Source: Actinomycetota bacterium (lineage in GTDB: Bacteria > Actinomycetota > Actinomycetes > S36-B12 > UBA10799). From it: DNA of 64,000 nucleotides. The DNA lies in assembly GCA_020637055.1 (NCBI GenBank), contig JACJWR010000002.1, positions 124,001 to 188,000 on the forward strand. Direction: 5' to 3'. Position 1 is the first letter of the stretch. Each line of letters begins with the position of its first letter. The notes under the pieces were generated by a model. It was not told where the DNA came from, searched no databases, and saw only the letters and a program-made list of their open reading frames with translations. Of the stretch, positions 23,889 to 32,845 are shown one piece after another. Position numbers and translations under genes: made by a program.

Positions 23889-25294
23889 TCACGTTGACGC
23901 TCAGGGACGTCCAGGAGGCGATGTCGGCAACCCTCGACGCGGAGACCGCAGGGGGTATCGACCTCGACGACGTCACGATCACGGGCGTGGCCATCGATTC
24001 CCGCAAAGTGGAGCGCGGGGATCTGTTCGTTGCTCTGGTGGGCGAACGAAGCGACGGGCACGATCATGCCGCACAAGCCCTCGACGCCGGTGCCGCAGCG
24101 GTGCTGGCCCAGCGGCCGGTGGGCGCCGGTCCATGTCTGCTGGTGTCGGACCCGGTGGCCGCACTCGGCCATCTCGCGACGGCGGTGCTCGCGCGCCTGC
24201 CGCAACTGATCACGATCGGAATCACCGGTTCGTCCGGCAAGACCTCAACCAAGGACATGCTGGGACAGGTGCTGGCGCACCATGCGCCGACTGTGTGGCC
24301 GCAAGGCTCCTTCAACAACGAACTCGGTCTGCCGCTGACAGTCTTCGAGTGCAACGAACACACGCGGTTCCTGGTGTTGGAGATGGGAGCGCGCGGCAAG
24401 GGGCACATCGCGTATCTGTGCAGCATCGCCCAGCCGGACGTTGGACTGGTGCTCAATGTCGGCTCGGCCCACGTCGGGGAGTTCGGCGGCCAACTCGCGA
24501 TCGCTGAAGCCAAGTCCGAGTTGGTGGCCGGTGTGGCCCCAGAGGGTCTGGCCGTGCTCAACGCCGACGATCCGCTGGTGAGCGCCATGGCGGCCAAGAC
24601 GGATGCCAGGATCAGCCGCTTCGGTGAAGCCCCCTCGGCTGAGGTGGGATTCGGCGACGTCACCCTGGACGAACTCGCCCGCCCGAGCTTCCGGCTGAGC
24701 TACGAAGGTGAGTCCGCCGACGTCTCGCTACAGGTCTCGGGCGAACACATGGCCGCCAATGCGGCTGCGGCCGCAGCCGTCGCGCTCGGAGTCGGGATGT
24801 CGCTACCCGCCGTCGCCGATGCGCTGACGGCCGCTCGCCCGCAGAGCCGCTGGCGAATGGAGATCGCGACCACCTCCACCGGGGTGACCGTGGTCAACGA
24901 CGCCTACAACGCCAATCCGGAGTCCGTGCGCGCCGCACTGAAGGCCCTCGTCGCGATGGGACGAGCGCGTGGTGGGCGAACCTGGGCCGTGCTCGGCGAA
25001 ATGCTCGAACTCGGCGAGGAATCGCTTACCGCCCACGACGAGATCGGCCGCTTGGCCGTCCGGCTCGACATCAACCGACTCGTGGTCATCGGTGAGGGCG
25101 CTCGGCCGATGCACCTCGGCGCCGCCCAGGAGGGCTCCTGGGGCGATGAGACTGTCTGGGTGCCCGACGTCGACCAGGCCCTCGATCTGCTGAGGCGGGA
25201 GTTGGCACCGGGCGACATCGTGCTGGTCAAGGCCTCTCGGGCGGCCGGACTGGAGCGGGTCGCGGAGACGCTGCTCGCGGAGGGTGGCGAATGA
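23885..25294 (+). CDS. murF: UDP-MurNAc-tripeptide:D-alanyl-D-alanine ligase
   Basis: 469-residue Mur ligase that adds D-Ala-D-Ala to complete the pentapeptide precursor. The ATP-binding loop is GITGSSGKTSTKDML (about residues 112-126). QGSFNNELGLPLTVF, LEMGARGKGHIAYL and NDAYNANPESVRAAL are MurF signatures that distinguish it from MurE. The ATG overlaps the murE stop by 4 nt and the stop overlaps mraY by 4 nt. No ddl gene lies in the window. Confidence 0.96.
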   Translation: MITLTLRDVQEAMSATLDAETAGGIDLDDVTITGVAIDSRKVERGDLFVALVGERSDGHDHAAQALDAGAAAVLAQRPVGAGPCLLVSDPVAALGHLATAVLARLPQLITIGITGSSGKTSTKDMLGQVLAHHAPTVWPQGSFNNELGLPLTVFECNEHTRFLVLEMGARGKGHIAYLCSIAQPDVGLVLNVGSAHVGEFGGQLAIAEAKSELVAGVAPEGLAVLNADDPLVSAMAAKTDARISRFGEAPSAEVGFGDVTLDELARPSFRLSYEGESADVSLQVSGEHMAANAAAAAAVALGVGMSLPAVADALTAARPQSRWRMEIATTSTGVTVVNDAYNANPESVRAALKALVAMGRARGGRTWAVLGEMLELGEESLTAHDEIGRLAVRLDINRLVVIGEGARPMHLGAAQEGSWGDETVWVPDVDQALDLLRRELAPGDIVLVKASRAAGLERVAETLLAEGGE

Positions 25295-26358
25295 TTCAGG
25301 TCGTTCTGGCAGCCGCAGTTGCCCTCGGCGTCAGTCTGTTGGGAACGCCGCTGCTGATCAGCGTGCTGCGACGGCATCGGCTGGCGCAGGCGATCCGGGT
25401 GTCCAAGGACGGCATCCAGTACCCGGAACACGAGGGCAAGAAGGGCACCCCCAGCATGGGCGGCCTCGCGGTCATCATCGCGGTTCTGCTGGGCTATGCG
25501 GTGGCGCACCTGGCGGTGTGGCGCCCGCCCACCGTCAGCGGCCTGCTCGCGCTGTACCTGACAGTCGGCCTCGGGCTGGTCGGCATGGTGGACGACTACC
25601 TGAAGATCTTCAAACAGCGCAGCACCGGCGTGCGGGCGCGGACCAAACTCGGCGGCCAAGCGTTCATCGCGATCACCTTTGCGATCATGGCGCTGTCCTT
25701 CCCAGACGAGTTCGGTCGAACGCCGGCGTCGCAGGCGATCTCGTTCGTGCGCGACACACCCATTGTGCTTCCGATCGCGCTGGCGGTGCTGTGGATCTGG
25801 CTGCTGATCACCGCCACCACGAACGCGGTCAATCTGACCGACGGTCTGGATGGCCTGGCCGCAGGGGCGGCGGTGGCGACGTTCGCCGCGTTCGCGCTGC
25901 TCGGGGTGTGGCAATACGGGCAGAACTGTGCGTTCACCCGATTCGAGCGCTGCTACGAGGTGCGAGATCCGCTGGATCTGGCGGTGTTCGCGGCGGCGTG
26001 TGCCGGAGCCTGCGTCGGCTTCCTCTGGTGGAACACCTCACCGGCACAGATCTTCATGGGCGATACCGGATCGTTGGCCATCGGCGGTGCGATCGCGGCG
26101 TTGGCGATCTTCAGCCAGACCGAACTGCTGCTCGTCCTGCTGGGCGGGCTCTTCCTGCTCACCACGGTCTCGGTGATCCTGCAGGTGGCATCGTTCAAGT
26201 TGACCGGAAAACGCGTGTTCCGGATGGCGCCCCTGCATCATCATTTCGAACTCAAAGGTTGGGGCGAGGTGACGATCGTGACCCGCTTCTGGATCCTGCA
26301 GGGTCTCTTCGTTGGACTCGGCCTCTCACTCTTCTACGCGGAATGGGTGCGCACATGA
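25291..26358 (+). CDS. mraY: Phospho-MurNAc-pentapeptide transferase
   Basis: 355-residue polytopic membrane enzyme that transfers phospho-MurNAc-pentapeptide to undecaprenyl phosphate, forming lipid I. About ten hydrophobic helices are visible. KKGTPSMGG, GMVDDYLKI, NLTDGLDGLAAG and the C-terminal RMAPLHHHFELKGWGE are the diagnostic motifs; the paired Asp residues and the HHH segment contribute to the active site. It overlaps murF and murD by 4 nt each. Confidence 0.97.
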   Translation: MIQVVLAAAVALGVSLLGTPLLISVLRRHRLAQAIRVSKDGIQYPEHEGKKGTPSMGGLAVIIAVLLGYAVAHLAVWRPPTVSGLLALYLTVGLGLVGMVDDYLKIFKQRSTGVRARTKLGGQAFIAITFAIMALSFPDEFGRTPASQAISFVRDTPIVLPIALAVLWIWLLITATTNAVNLTDGLDGLAAGAAVATFAAFALLGVWQYGQNCAFTRFERCYEVRDPLDLAVFAAACAGACVGFLWWNTSPAQIFMGDTGSLAIGGAIAALAIFSQTELLLVLLGGLFLLTTVSVILQVASFKLTGKRVFRMAPLHHHFELKGWGEVTIVTRFWILQGLFVGLGLSLFYAEWVRT

Positions 26359-27794
26359 GCTCCACGGATGGCCCCGGCTACGGTCTCGACGTGGCGCCGG
26401 AATCCCTCCACATGATCGTCACCGGTCTGGGCGTGGCCGGCTACTCGGCCGCAGCCGCCCTGCTGGGACGCGGGGGGAGGGTCACCGTCATCGACAGCTA
26501 CGACACCCCCGAAATGGCGGAGAAGGCGCAGATCCTCGAGGTACTCGGGGCCGACGTCCGGCTTGCTGCGGGCGACGAACTCCCCGAAGGTGACGTCCTC
26601 GTGGTGTCGACCGGTATCCCACTGACCTCACCGTGGATCGCGGGGGCGCGTGCCCGAGGCATCCCCATCTGGGGCGAGTTCGAGTTGGCCTGGCGATTGC
26701 GGCCGCCCGCCGGGGCCGCGCCCTGGCTCTACGTGACGGGCACCAACGGCAAGACGACGACCACGATCATGGCTGCGTCGATGCTGGCCGCGGCCGGGCT
26801 GCGCACCGCGGCGGTCGGCAACATCGGCGTGAGCCTGATCGATGCCGTGATCGATCCCGACCCTTACGACGTGCTGGTCGTCGAGGTGGGGGCACCTCAT
26901 CTGCCCTTCGTCTACTCGGTCTCACCGCTCGCTTCGGTGTGCTTGAACGTCGCGCCTGACCACGTGGACTATTTCGGGCGCTACGAGGACTACGTCGCGA
27001 CCAAGGGAACCGCCTACCAGCGCACTCGTGTCGCCTGTGTCTACAACACCGACGATCCGGTCACCGAGCAGATGGTCCGAGACGCCGAGGTCGAACCGGG
27101 CTGTCGGGCGATCGGCGTGACGCTGGGCATTCCCGCCCCGAGCCAACTCGGCGTGGTGGACGACCTACTGGTGGATAGAGCCTTCGTCGCCGAGCGCGCC
27201 ACCTCGGCGCAGGAACTCGCCTCGCTGTCCGACGTGGTGCCCAGCGCGCCGCACCAGGTCCAGAATGCACTCGCCGCCGCAGCACTCGTGCGCGCCTTCG
27301 GAGTGCCAGCCGGCGCGGTGCGGCGGGGGCTGCAGACGTTCGTACCGGCGTTGCACCGGATCGCCGAGGTGGCGACCGTCGAGGGGGTCCGGTACGTGGA
27401 CGATTCCAAGGCCACCAACTGGCATGCGGCGCTTACCTCACTGCGGGCGTTCGACTCGGTGGTGTGGATTGCCGGTGGGCAGGCCAAGGGTCAGGATTTC
27501 GACGAGTTGGTGCAAGCCACAGGCTCCAGGATGAGAGCCGTCGTCCTGCTCGGCCTCGACCGCGAGGTGATCCGTGAGTCACTTGCCCGACACGCGCCAG
27601 ATGTGCCGGTGGTTGAGGTGACCACCACCGACACTGGTGCGATGACAGCGGTGGTGCGGGCGGCAGCTGAGCTCGCGCAGCCGGGGGACACCGTGCTGTT
27701 GGCGCCGGGCTGTGCCTCGCGCGACATGTACGTCGACTATGCCGAACGCGGGGACGCCTTCGCCGCCGCAGTGCGGGCGCTGGAAGGGGAGTGA
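26355..27794 (+). CDS. murD: UDP-MurNAc-L-alanine:D-glutamate ligase
   Basis: 479-residue Mur ligase. An N-terminal Rossmann-like UDP-binding domain (HMIVTGLGVAGYSAA) is followed by the P-loop YVTGTNGKTTTTIM (about residues 129-142), NVAPDHVDYFG, DDSKATNWHAAL (about 354-365) and the C-terminal LLAPGCASRDMYVDY. Most MurD enzymes have an E-x-SSFQL segment after the second strand; here it reads VEVGAPHLPF. The ATG overlaps mraY. A long reading frame that runs through mraY from 25284 is only a fusion with antisense-free noise and was trimmed to this start. Confidence 0.93.
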   Translation: MSSTDGPGYGLDVAPESLHMIVTGLGVAGYSAAAALLGRGGRVTVIDSYDTPEMAEKAQILEVLGADVRLAAGDELPEGDVLVVSTGIPLTSPWIAGARARGIPIWGEFELAWRLRPPAGAAPWLYVTGTNGKTTTTIMAASMLAAAGLRTAAVGNIGVSLIDAVIDPDPYDVLVVEVGAPHLPFVYSVSPLASVCLNVAPDHVDYFGRYEDYVATKGTAYQRTRVACVYNTDDPVTEQMVRDAEVEPGCRAIGVTLGIPAPSQLGVVDDLLVDRAFVAERATSAQELASLSDVVPSAPHQVQNALAAAALVRAFGVPAGAVRRGLQTFVPALHRIAEVATVEGVRYVDDSKATNWHAALTSLRAFDSVVWIAGGQAKGQDFDELVQATGSRMRAVVLLGLDREVIRESLARHAPDVPVVEVTTTDTGAMTAVVRAAAELAQPGDTVLLAPGCASRDMYVDYAERGDAFAAAVRALEGE

Positions 27795-27798
27795 GGCT

Positions 27799-29082
27799 GT
27801 GTCGTCAGCTGCTACCTCCCGATTGCGCCGACGGTCCCGGGAGGGCTCCGACACCGATCGCAAACTCGCCTTCCTCGATCATCCGCTCGCCGACTACACG
27901 CTGCTGCTGATCTTCACCCTCGCACTGTTGGGTATCGGCTTGGTGATGGTGTTCAGCGCCTCATCGGTGGAGTCGATCGCAGGCAGCGGCTCGATCTTCA
28001 GTCAGTTCCAGAAGCAGTTCTTCGCTGCCCTGATCGGGGTTCCGGCCATGCTGTGGCTCTCCCGGCGCCCGCTGCACTTCTTCGTCCGGGCAGCCCCGAT
28101 CCTGATGATCGTCGCCCTGGTCCTGCTGGTGTTGGTCTTGATCCCTGGGATCGGAGTCAACATCGGCGGCCAGCAGAACTGGATTCGGATGCCCGGCGGG
28201 TTCAACCTGCAGCCCAGCGAGATCGGCAAGCTGGCCCTGGCGCTGTGGGGGGCGCGCCTGCTCAGTATGCGTTCCGGGTCGTGGGACAACTGGCGTGCCG
28301 TGACGTTGCCCTTCCTCCCGATGGCGGCTCTGGTCGTAGTGCTCGTGCTGCTCGAAGGTGATGTGGGCACCGCATTGGTGTTCATGCCCATGATCGCCGT
28401 CATGCTTCTCATCGTCGGGATCCCGTTGCGGTTCTTCGTGGCGACCGGAAGTGTGCTGCTGCTGTTGATCGCCTACATGTCCTTGACCGAGGGCTACCGG
28501 ATGCAGCGGTTCGCCACCTGGTTGAACCCGGAAGCCGACCCCACGGGTGCCGGTTGGCAGGTGATCCACGGTCGCATGGCCCTGGCCACCGGCGGATGGT
28601 GGGGGGTCGGGCTCGGCGCCAGCCGAGAGAAGTGGGGCAGCCTGCCGGAGGCCCACAACGACTTCATCTTCGCCATCATCGGGGAGGAACTCGGCCTGAT
28701 CGGAACCATCCTGGTGATGGCCCTCTTCCTCTTCGTCGGGCTGGTGGGCATCAGGATCGCCCGCCGCACGCATTCGTTGTTCGTCCGGTTGGCGACGGTG
28801 GCGATCGTGGCGTGGATCGTCACGCAATCAGTGATCAACATCGGGGCGGTGATCGGCACCATGCCGGTGACCGGGGTCCCGCTGCCCCTGGTGTCGTATG
28901 GCGGAACTTCGCTGGTGCTTACGCTGTGTGCCATGGGAGTGCTATTGGCCTTCGCGCGCCAGGAACCGGCCGCGGCCGCCACGATCCGGGCCCGGGCGCT
29001 GCAGCGGCGCCGGATGAAGCGGGTGTCGCAGGTACGGCGGGCTGGCCACGGCGCAGATCGAACAGCGACGACGGCGCAGTAG
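27799..29082 (+). CDS. ftsW: Septal peptidoglycan glycosyltransferase FtsW
   Basis: 427-residue SEDS-family polymerase with ten predicted membrane helices. It joins lipid II units into glycan strands at the septum, paired with FtsI. GLVMVFSASSVES, QQNWIRMPGGFNLQPSE, LEGDVGTALV, EAHNDFIFAIIGEELGLIG and GVPLPLVSYGGTSL are the family motifs, including the catalytic Asp in the first half. The GTG at 27799 lies 4 nt after murD and is preferred because the residues before it are not conserved. It lies 2 nt before murG. Confidence 0.95.
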   Translation: MSSAATSRLRRRSREGSDTDRKLAFLDHPLADYTLLLIFTLALLGIGLVMVFSASSVESIAGSGSIFSQFQKQFFAALIGVPAMLWLSRRPLHFFVRAAPILMIVALVLLVLVLIPGIGVNIGGQQNWIRMPGGFNLQPSEIGKLALALWGARLLSMRSGSWDNWRAVTLPFLPMAALVVVLVLLEGDVGTALVFMPMIAVMLLIVGIPLRFFVATGSVLLLLIAYMSLTEGYRMQRFATWLNPEADPTGAGWQVIHGRMALATGGWWGVGLGASREKWGSLPEAHNDFIFAIIGEELGLIGTILVMALFLFVGLVGIRIARRTHSLFVRLATVAIVAWIVTQSVINIGAVIGTMPVTGVPLPLVSYGGTSLVLTLCAMGVLLAFARQEPAAAATIRARALQRRRMKRVSQVRRAGHGADRTATTAQ

Positions 29083-29084
29083 GC

Positions 29085-30158
29085 ATGCACGTTGTTGTGG
29101 CCGGTGGCGGCACGGCGGGGCACATCGAACCCGCCCTCAATCTTGCCGATGCCTTGGTGGCGTCGGATTCATCGATAACCGTGTCGGCCCTCGGCACGGC
29201 CAAAGGTCTCGAGACCACTTTGGTGCCAGCCCGTGGCTACGAACTCGACATCGTCGAACCGATCCCCATGCCGCGTGCGGTCAACGGACAATTGGTCACC
29301 CTGCCGGGCCGGGTGCGAACCTCGGTGCGCGGCACTCGTGAGGTGTTGGATCGCCGAGGTGCCGACGTAGTGGTGGGATTCGGCGGCTATGTGGCGCTCT
29401 CGGCGTATCTCGCAGCGCGCAAGCGGCTTCCGATCGTGGTGCACGAGGCGAACGCCAAGGCCGGCCTCGCGAATCGCATCGGGGCGCGATTCACGCCGTA
29501 TGTGGCGGAGACGGCGCCCGGATCCCTACCCGGGGCGACACTGGTCGGGCTGCCGCTGAGACCTGTGATCGCGGGACTCAACAGGGCCGAGCACCGGGCC
29601 GAAGGACGTGAGTTCTTCGGCCTGCCGCATGATCAGCCGGTACTCCTGGTATTCGGTGGATCGCAGGGGGCCCGTCGGCTGAACAGCACGGTTGTTGCGG
29701 CGGCTCGCCAGTTGTCGGACGCCGGGATCGCGGTGCTCCACGCGGTCGGCGGTAAGAATGCCGATCAACGCCCAGACGCCCCCATTCCGCCTGGTTTCGT
29801 CACCGTGGACTACGTCGACCGGATGGATCTCGCCTACGCTGCGGCCGACCTGGCAGTCTGCCGCGCCGGTGCCATGACGGTGGCCGAACTCTCCGCGGTG
29901 GGCTTGCCGGCGGTGTACGTTCCGTTGCCGGTCGGGAACGGCGAGCAGCGCCGCAACGCCCAGCCGGTGATCGAGGCGGGCGGTGGTCTGGAGATCGCCG
30001 ACGACGAACTCACCGTGGACTCGCTCCTGGCGACAGTCGTTCCCATCGTCACCGACTCTGACGCGTTGTCGACGATGTCGCGCGCGGCCGCCAGCCGAGG
30101 CACCCGCGGTGCCACCGAGAAACTTGTCGACATGACAATCCGCGCAGCAGGAGGATGA
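29085..30158 (+). CDS. murG: UDP-GlcNAc:lipid I N-acetylglucosaminyltransferase
   Basis: 357-residue GT-B enzyme on the inner membrane face that converts lipid I to lipid II. The N-terminal G loop is VVVAGGGTAGHIEPAL (residues 3-18), with DVVVGFGGYVALSAYLAA next. The C-terminal domain has VFGGSQGARRLN, DYVDRMDLAYAAADLAVCRAGAMTVAEL and PLPVGNGEQRRNA, which bind UDP-GlcNAc. The ATG is 2 nt after the ftsW stop. A CAGGAGG near its 3' end serves as the ribosome site for murC. Confidence 0.96.
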   Translation: MHVVVAGGGTAGHIEPALNLADALVASDSSITVSALGTAKGLETTLVPARGYELDIVEPIPMPRAVNGQLVTLPGRVRTSVRGTREVLDRRGADVVVGFGGYVALSAYLAARKRLPIVVHEANAKAGLANRIGARFTPYVAETAPGSLPGATLVGLPLRPVIAGLNRAEHRAEGREFFGLPHDQPVLLVFGGSQGARRLNSTVVAAARQLSDAGIAVLHAVGGKNADQRPDAPIPPGFVTVDYVDRMDLAYAAADLAVCRAGAMTVAELSAVGLPAVYVPLPVGNGEQRRNAQPVIEAGGGLEIADDELTVDSLLATVVPIVTDSDALSTMSRAAASRGTRGATEKLVDMTIRAAGG

Positions 30159-31580
30159 ATGACCGAGCAGTCGCAGCAAGTTGACATGGGCGCCGGACCG
30201 GTGCACTTCATCGGTGTAGGCGGTTCCGGCATGTCCGGGATCGCCCGCATCCTGCTGGCCGAGGGGGTCCAGGTCACCGGCAGCGACGCCAAAGACTCCC
30301 GCCGCTTGACCGCGCTGCGTGCGTTGGGTGCGGACATTGCCATCGGCCACGACGCCGCCAACGTCCGCGACGACACCACCGTGGTGGTGCGTTCAACTGC
30401 GATCGCGCGCGACAACCCCGAAGTCGTCCGGGCGACGGAACTCGGCATCCCGATACTGCACCGTTCGGAGGCGCTCGCCAAGGTGATGGAGGGTTCCAGG
30501 GTGGTGGCGGTCACCGGAACCCACGGCAAGACGACGACCACCTCCATGCTCACAGTCGCGCTGCAAAACTGTGGCGCCGAACCCAGCTTCGCGATCGGTG
30601 GCGAACTCCACGAAACCGGGGCATACGCCCACCGGGGCTCCGGCGACGTGTTCGTCACAGAAGCGGACGAAAGTGACGGCTCGTTCCTCCGTTTCGGTGC
30701 CACCGCCGGCATCATCACCAACGTCGAGCCCGATCACCTCAACTACTGGAACGACTTCGAGACTTTGATCGAAGCCTTCGAGCGGTTCGTGCTCGACATC
30801 GGGGAACGCTCCGGCTTCGTGGTCGCCTGCGTGGACGACGAGGAGACCCGGCGGGTCATCCGAGTCGGGCGGGAAGCTGGCGTTGACGTGCGGACCTACG
30901 GATTCTCCGAGGAGGCCGACTACCACATCTCAGTCCATGACCGAAGTGGCACCGGATGGACCTTCGACGTCGCCGTGCACGGCGTCCGAACTCCGCGGAT
31001 CACGCTGCAGGTGCCCGGCGCCCACAACGTGCTCAACGCCACGGCGGCTTTGGCCACGGCCATCGGGTTGGGCTTCTCCGACGTCGATGCCGCTCGGGGC
31101 TTGGAGAGTTTCACCGGCACCCGGCGACGCTTCGACTTCCGTGGTGAGGTCGCCGGGATCCGAGTCTTCGACGATTTCGCCCATCACCCGACCGAGGTCG
31201 CTGCGACGCTGCGAGCTGCACGTGAGGTCGCCGGTGAAGGTCGCATCATCATGGCTTTCCAGGCGCACCACTACTACCGCACGGCGATGTTCGTCAAGGA
31301 ATTCGGGGAGGCGATGGGGCTGGCGGATGAAGTGGTGGTGCTGGAAGTTTTTGCACCCGGGGAGGAGCCCATCCCGGGCGCGAGCGGTCAGACCATGGCC
31401 GCCGAGGTGCCGCTGCCGGCCGCGCAGGTGCTGTTCGAGCCGAGTTCGCCTGCCGTTCCAGGCCACCTGGTGGCCAGAGCTCAGCCCGGCGACATCATCA
31501 TGACCATCGGGCAGGGCGACGTCGCCTTGATGGCGCCGGCGATCCTGGACCTACTCGAGGTCCGAGCCGACGACCAATGA
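30159..31580 (+). CDS. murC: UDP-MurNAc:L-alanine ligase
   Basis: 473-residue Mur ligase that adds the first stem residue. The N-terminal UDP-binding loop is HFIGVGGSGMSGIARIL (about residues 12-28). The P-loop is VAVTGTHGKTTTTSML (about 115-130). EADESDGSFL, NVEPDHLNYW, RRFDFRGEV and DDFAHHPTEVAATL are MurC-specific. It starts directly after murG, with the ribosome site inside murG. Its stop overlaps ftsQ by 4 nt. Confidence 0.97.
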   Translation: MTEQSQQVDMGAGPVHFIGVGGSGMSGIARILLAEGVQVTGSDAKDSRRLTALRALGADIAIGHDAANVRDDTTVVVRSTAIARDNPEVVRATELGIPILHRSEALAKVMEGSRVVAVTGTHGKTTTTSMLTVALQNCGAEPSFAIGGELHETGAYAHRGSGDVFVTEADESDGSFLRFGATAGIITNVEPDHLNYWNDFETLIEAFERFVLDIGERSGFVVACVDDEETRRVIRVGREAGVDVRTYGFSEEADYHISVHDRSGTGWTFDVAVHGVRTPRITLQVPGAHNVLNATAALATAIGLGFSDVDAARGLESFTGTRRRFDFRGEVAGIRVFDDFAHHPTEVAATLRAAREVAGEGRIIMAFQAHHYYRTAMFVKEFGEAMGLADEVVVLEVFAPGEEPIPGASGQTMAAEVPLPAAQVLFEPSSPAVPGHLVARAQPGDIIMTIGQGDVALMAPAILDLLEVRADDQ

Positions 31581-32518
31581 CCCTCACCCAGCCACCCCCC
31601 GGCGCCGGCAGCGAGACGGATTCAGCCGAATCCGGCGGCTCGCGCCGTCGCCGGCGCGTTCGCGAGAAGCAGCCACGGCGCCTGGCGAAGCGGATCGCCC
31701 TGCTCGCGGGCGCTCTGCTTGTGCTCGCCTTCGCCGTCGGTTGGCTGCTGTGGGGATCGCCGTGGCTGCGCGTGACCCAGATCGAGGTCACCGGGGCATC
31801 CGAAGCCACCACTCGGGCTGTCGCCGAAGTGGCCGAGGAGTCGGTCGGAACCCCGATGGTGTCGGTGGCTTCGGCTGACGTGGCGGCGCAGATCAGCGCG
31901 CTGATTGCGGTGCAATCAGCGCAGGTGCGCAAGAGTTGGCCGCAGACCCTCGTCGTTGAAGTCGTGGAGCGCCGTCCGTCCGGATTCGTTCTCGCGGCCG
32001 ACGGCAAGTTTGACGTCCTCGGATCAGATGCGCGCTCCATGGCAAACGTCGGCGAACGCCCGGCCGACCTGCCGGAGTTGCGTGCTCAAGGCGAAGACCT
32101 GACTTCGCTGGCGCAGGCGATGTCGGCGAACACGCCCGAGGTACTCGCCCGAATCGAATCGGCTTCGATGACCGGCGGCGTGATCGAACTCCAACTGCGA
32201 GACGGAGCGGGCACTGTGCGTTGGGGGGCTGCGACGGCTTCGGACGTGAAGGCGCGCACCCTTGCGGTGTTAATGCTGTCCGCTCCGGACGCCCGTTGGT
32301 TCGACCTCTCGGCAGCGGGAGCACCGGTCACGGCCCCGGAACGCCCGAGCCGACTGGGGCAACCGTCGCCGAGCCCGTCGGGGACCCCCAGTCCTGGTGC
32401 GTCCGGTTCGCAGGCGATCCCCGAGACCGTCGTACCCGACACCGGCACCGCGTCGACCCCAGTCGAACCGGCACCCGGATCCGGCGGAGAACTGCCGGCC
32501 CAGTTGACGACTCCCTAG
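31577..32518 (+). CDS. ftsQ: Cell division protein FtsQ
   Basis: 313-residue bitopic membrane protein. A basic cytoplasmic segment (SRRRRRVREKQPRRLAKR) precedes one membrane helix (about residues 39-58). A POTRA domain follows (LRVTQIEVTGASEATTRAV, about 64-130), then the FtsQ beta domain (SWPQTLVVEVVERRPSGFV and later). The last 70 residues are Pro/Ser/Thr-rich and look disordered. FtsQ scaffolds FtsL and FtsB at the septum. The ATG overlaps murC. It is the last gene before the 327-bp ftsZ upstream region. Confidence 0.9.
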   Translation: MTLTQPPPGAGSETDSAESGGSRRRRRVREKQPRRLAKRIALLAGALLVLAFAVGWLLWGSPWLRVTQIEVTGASEATTRAVAEVAEESVGTPMVSVASADVAAQISALIAVQSAQVRKSWPQTLVVEVVERRPSGFVLAADGKFDVLGSDARSMANVGERPADLPELRAQGEDLTSLAQAMSANTPEVLARIESASMTGGVIELQLRDGAGTVRWGAATASDVKARTLAVLMLSAPDARWFDLSAAGAPVTAPERPSRLGQPSPSPSGTPSPGASGSQAIPETVVPDTGTASTPVEPAPGSGGELPAQLTTP

Positions 32519-32527
32519 TACGAGCAT

Positions 32528-32554
32528 CAACCTGACATCGATGTCTGTCGGTTT
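32528..32554 (+). terminator. Possible weak terminator after ftsQ
   Basis: AACC-t-GACA-tcga-TGTC-tgtc-GGTT followed by TTTT forms an imperfect hairpin about 10 nt after the ftsQ stop. The centre (32534-32545) is a perfect 12-bp palindrome, GACATCGATGTC. An internal loop weakens the stem, so read-through into ftsZ is likely. Confidence 0.35.
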
Positions 32555-32693
32555 TGTGAAGTGGAGTTACTGCTGGGGAAGTTGCCGGTGGACGAATTCA
32601 GACCTTTCCGCGATTCACCAGCGGGGCACCTTGCGGCGGTCCGGCGGCGATGGCTAGCGTACTGCCAGGATTCCCAGAGACCGAGTCAAACTG

Positions 32694-32708
32694 TCAACTT
32701 GAAGTTGA
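32694..32708. promoter_or_regulatory. Palindrome in the ftsZ upstream region
   Basis: TCAACTT-g-AAGTTGA is a perfect 15-bp palindrome in the 327-bp ftsQ-ftsZ gap. Two TAGCGT boxes (32655-32660 and 32711-32716) flank it and fit the TANNNT pattern. The first has TTGCGG 18 nt upstream (32631-32636). The dyad lies where a regulator could control the downstream promoter. The rest of the gap contains no credible gene; GGAAGG at 32833-32838 is the ftsZ ribosome site. Confidence 0.5.
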
Positions 32709-32845
32709 GGTAGCGTTTGGTTTCCGGGGCCAATGGTGAGGTTGGCTGTGGGTTCGCCACGACTGGCGCGTAGGCTTCGCTCACAACTATCTCTTCGCAG
32801 ACCAGTACCGTCGCACCGCTGCGACAACCTCGGAAGGAACAACAC

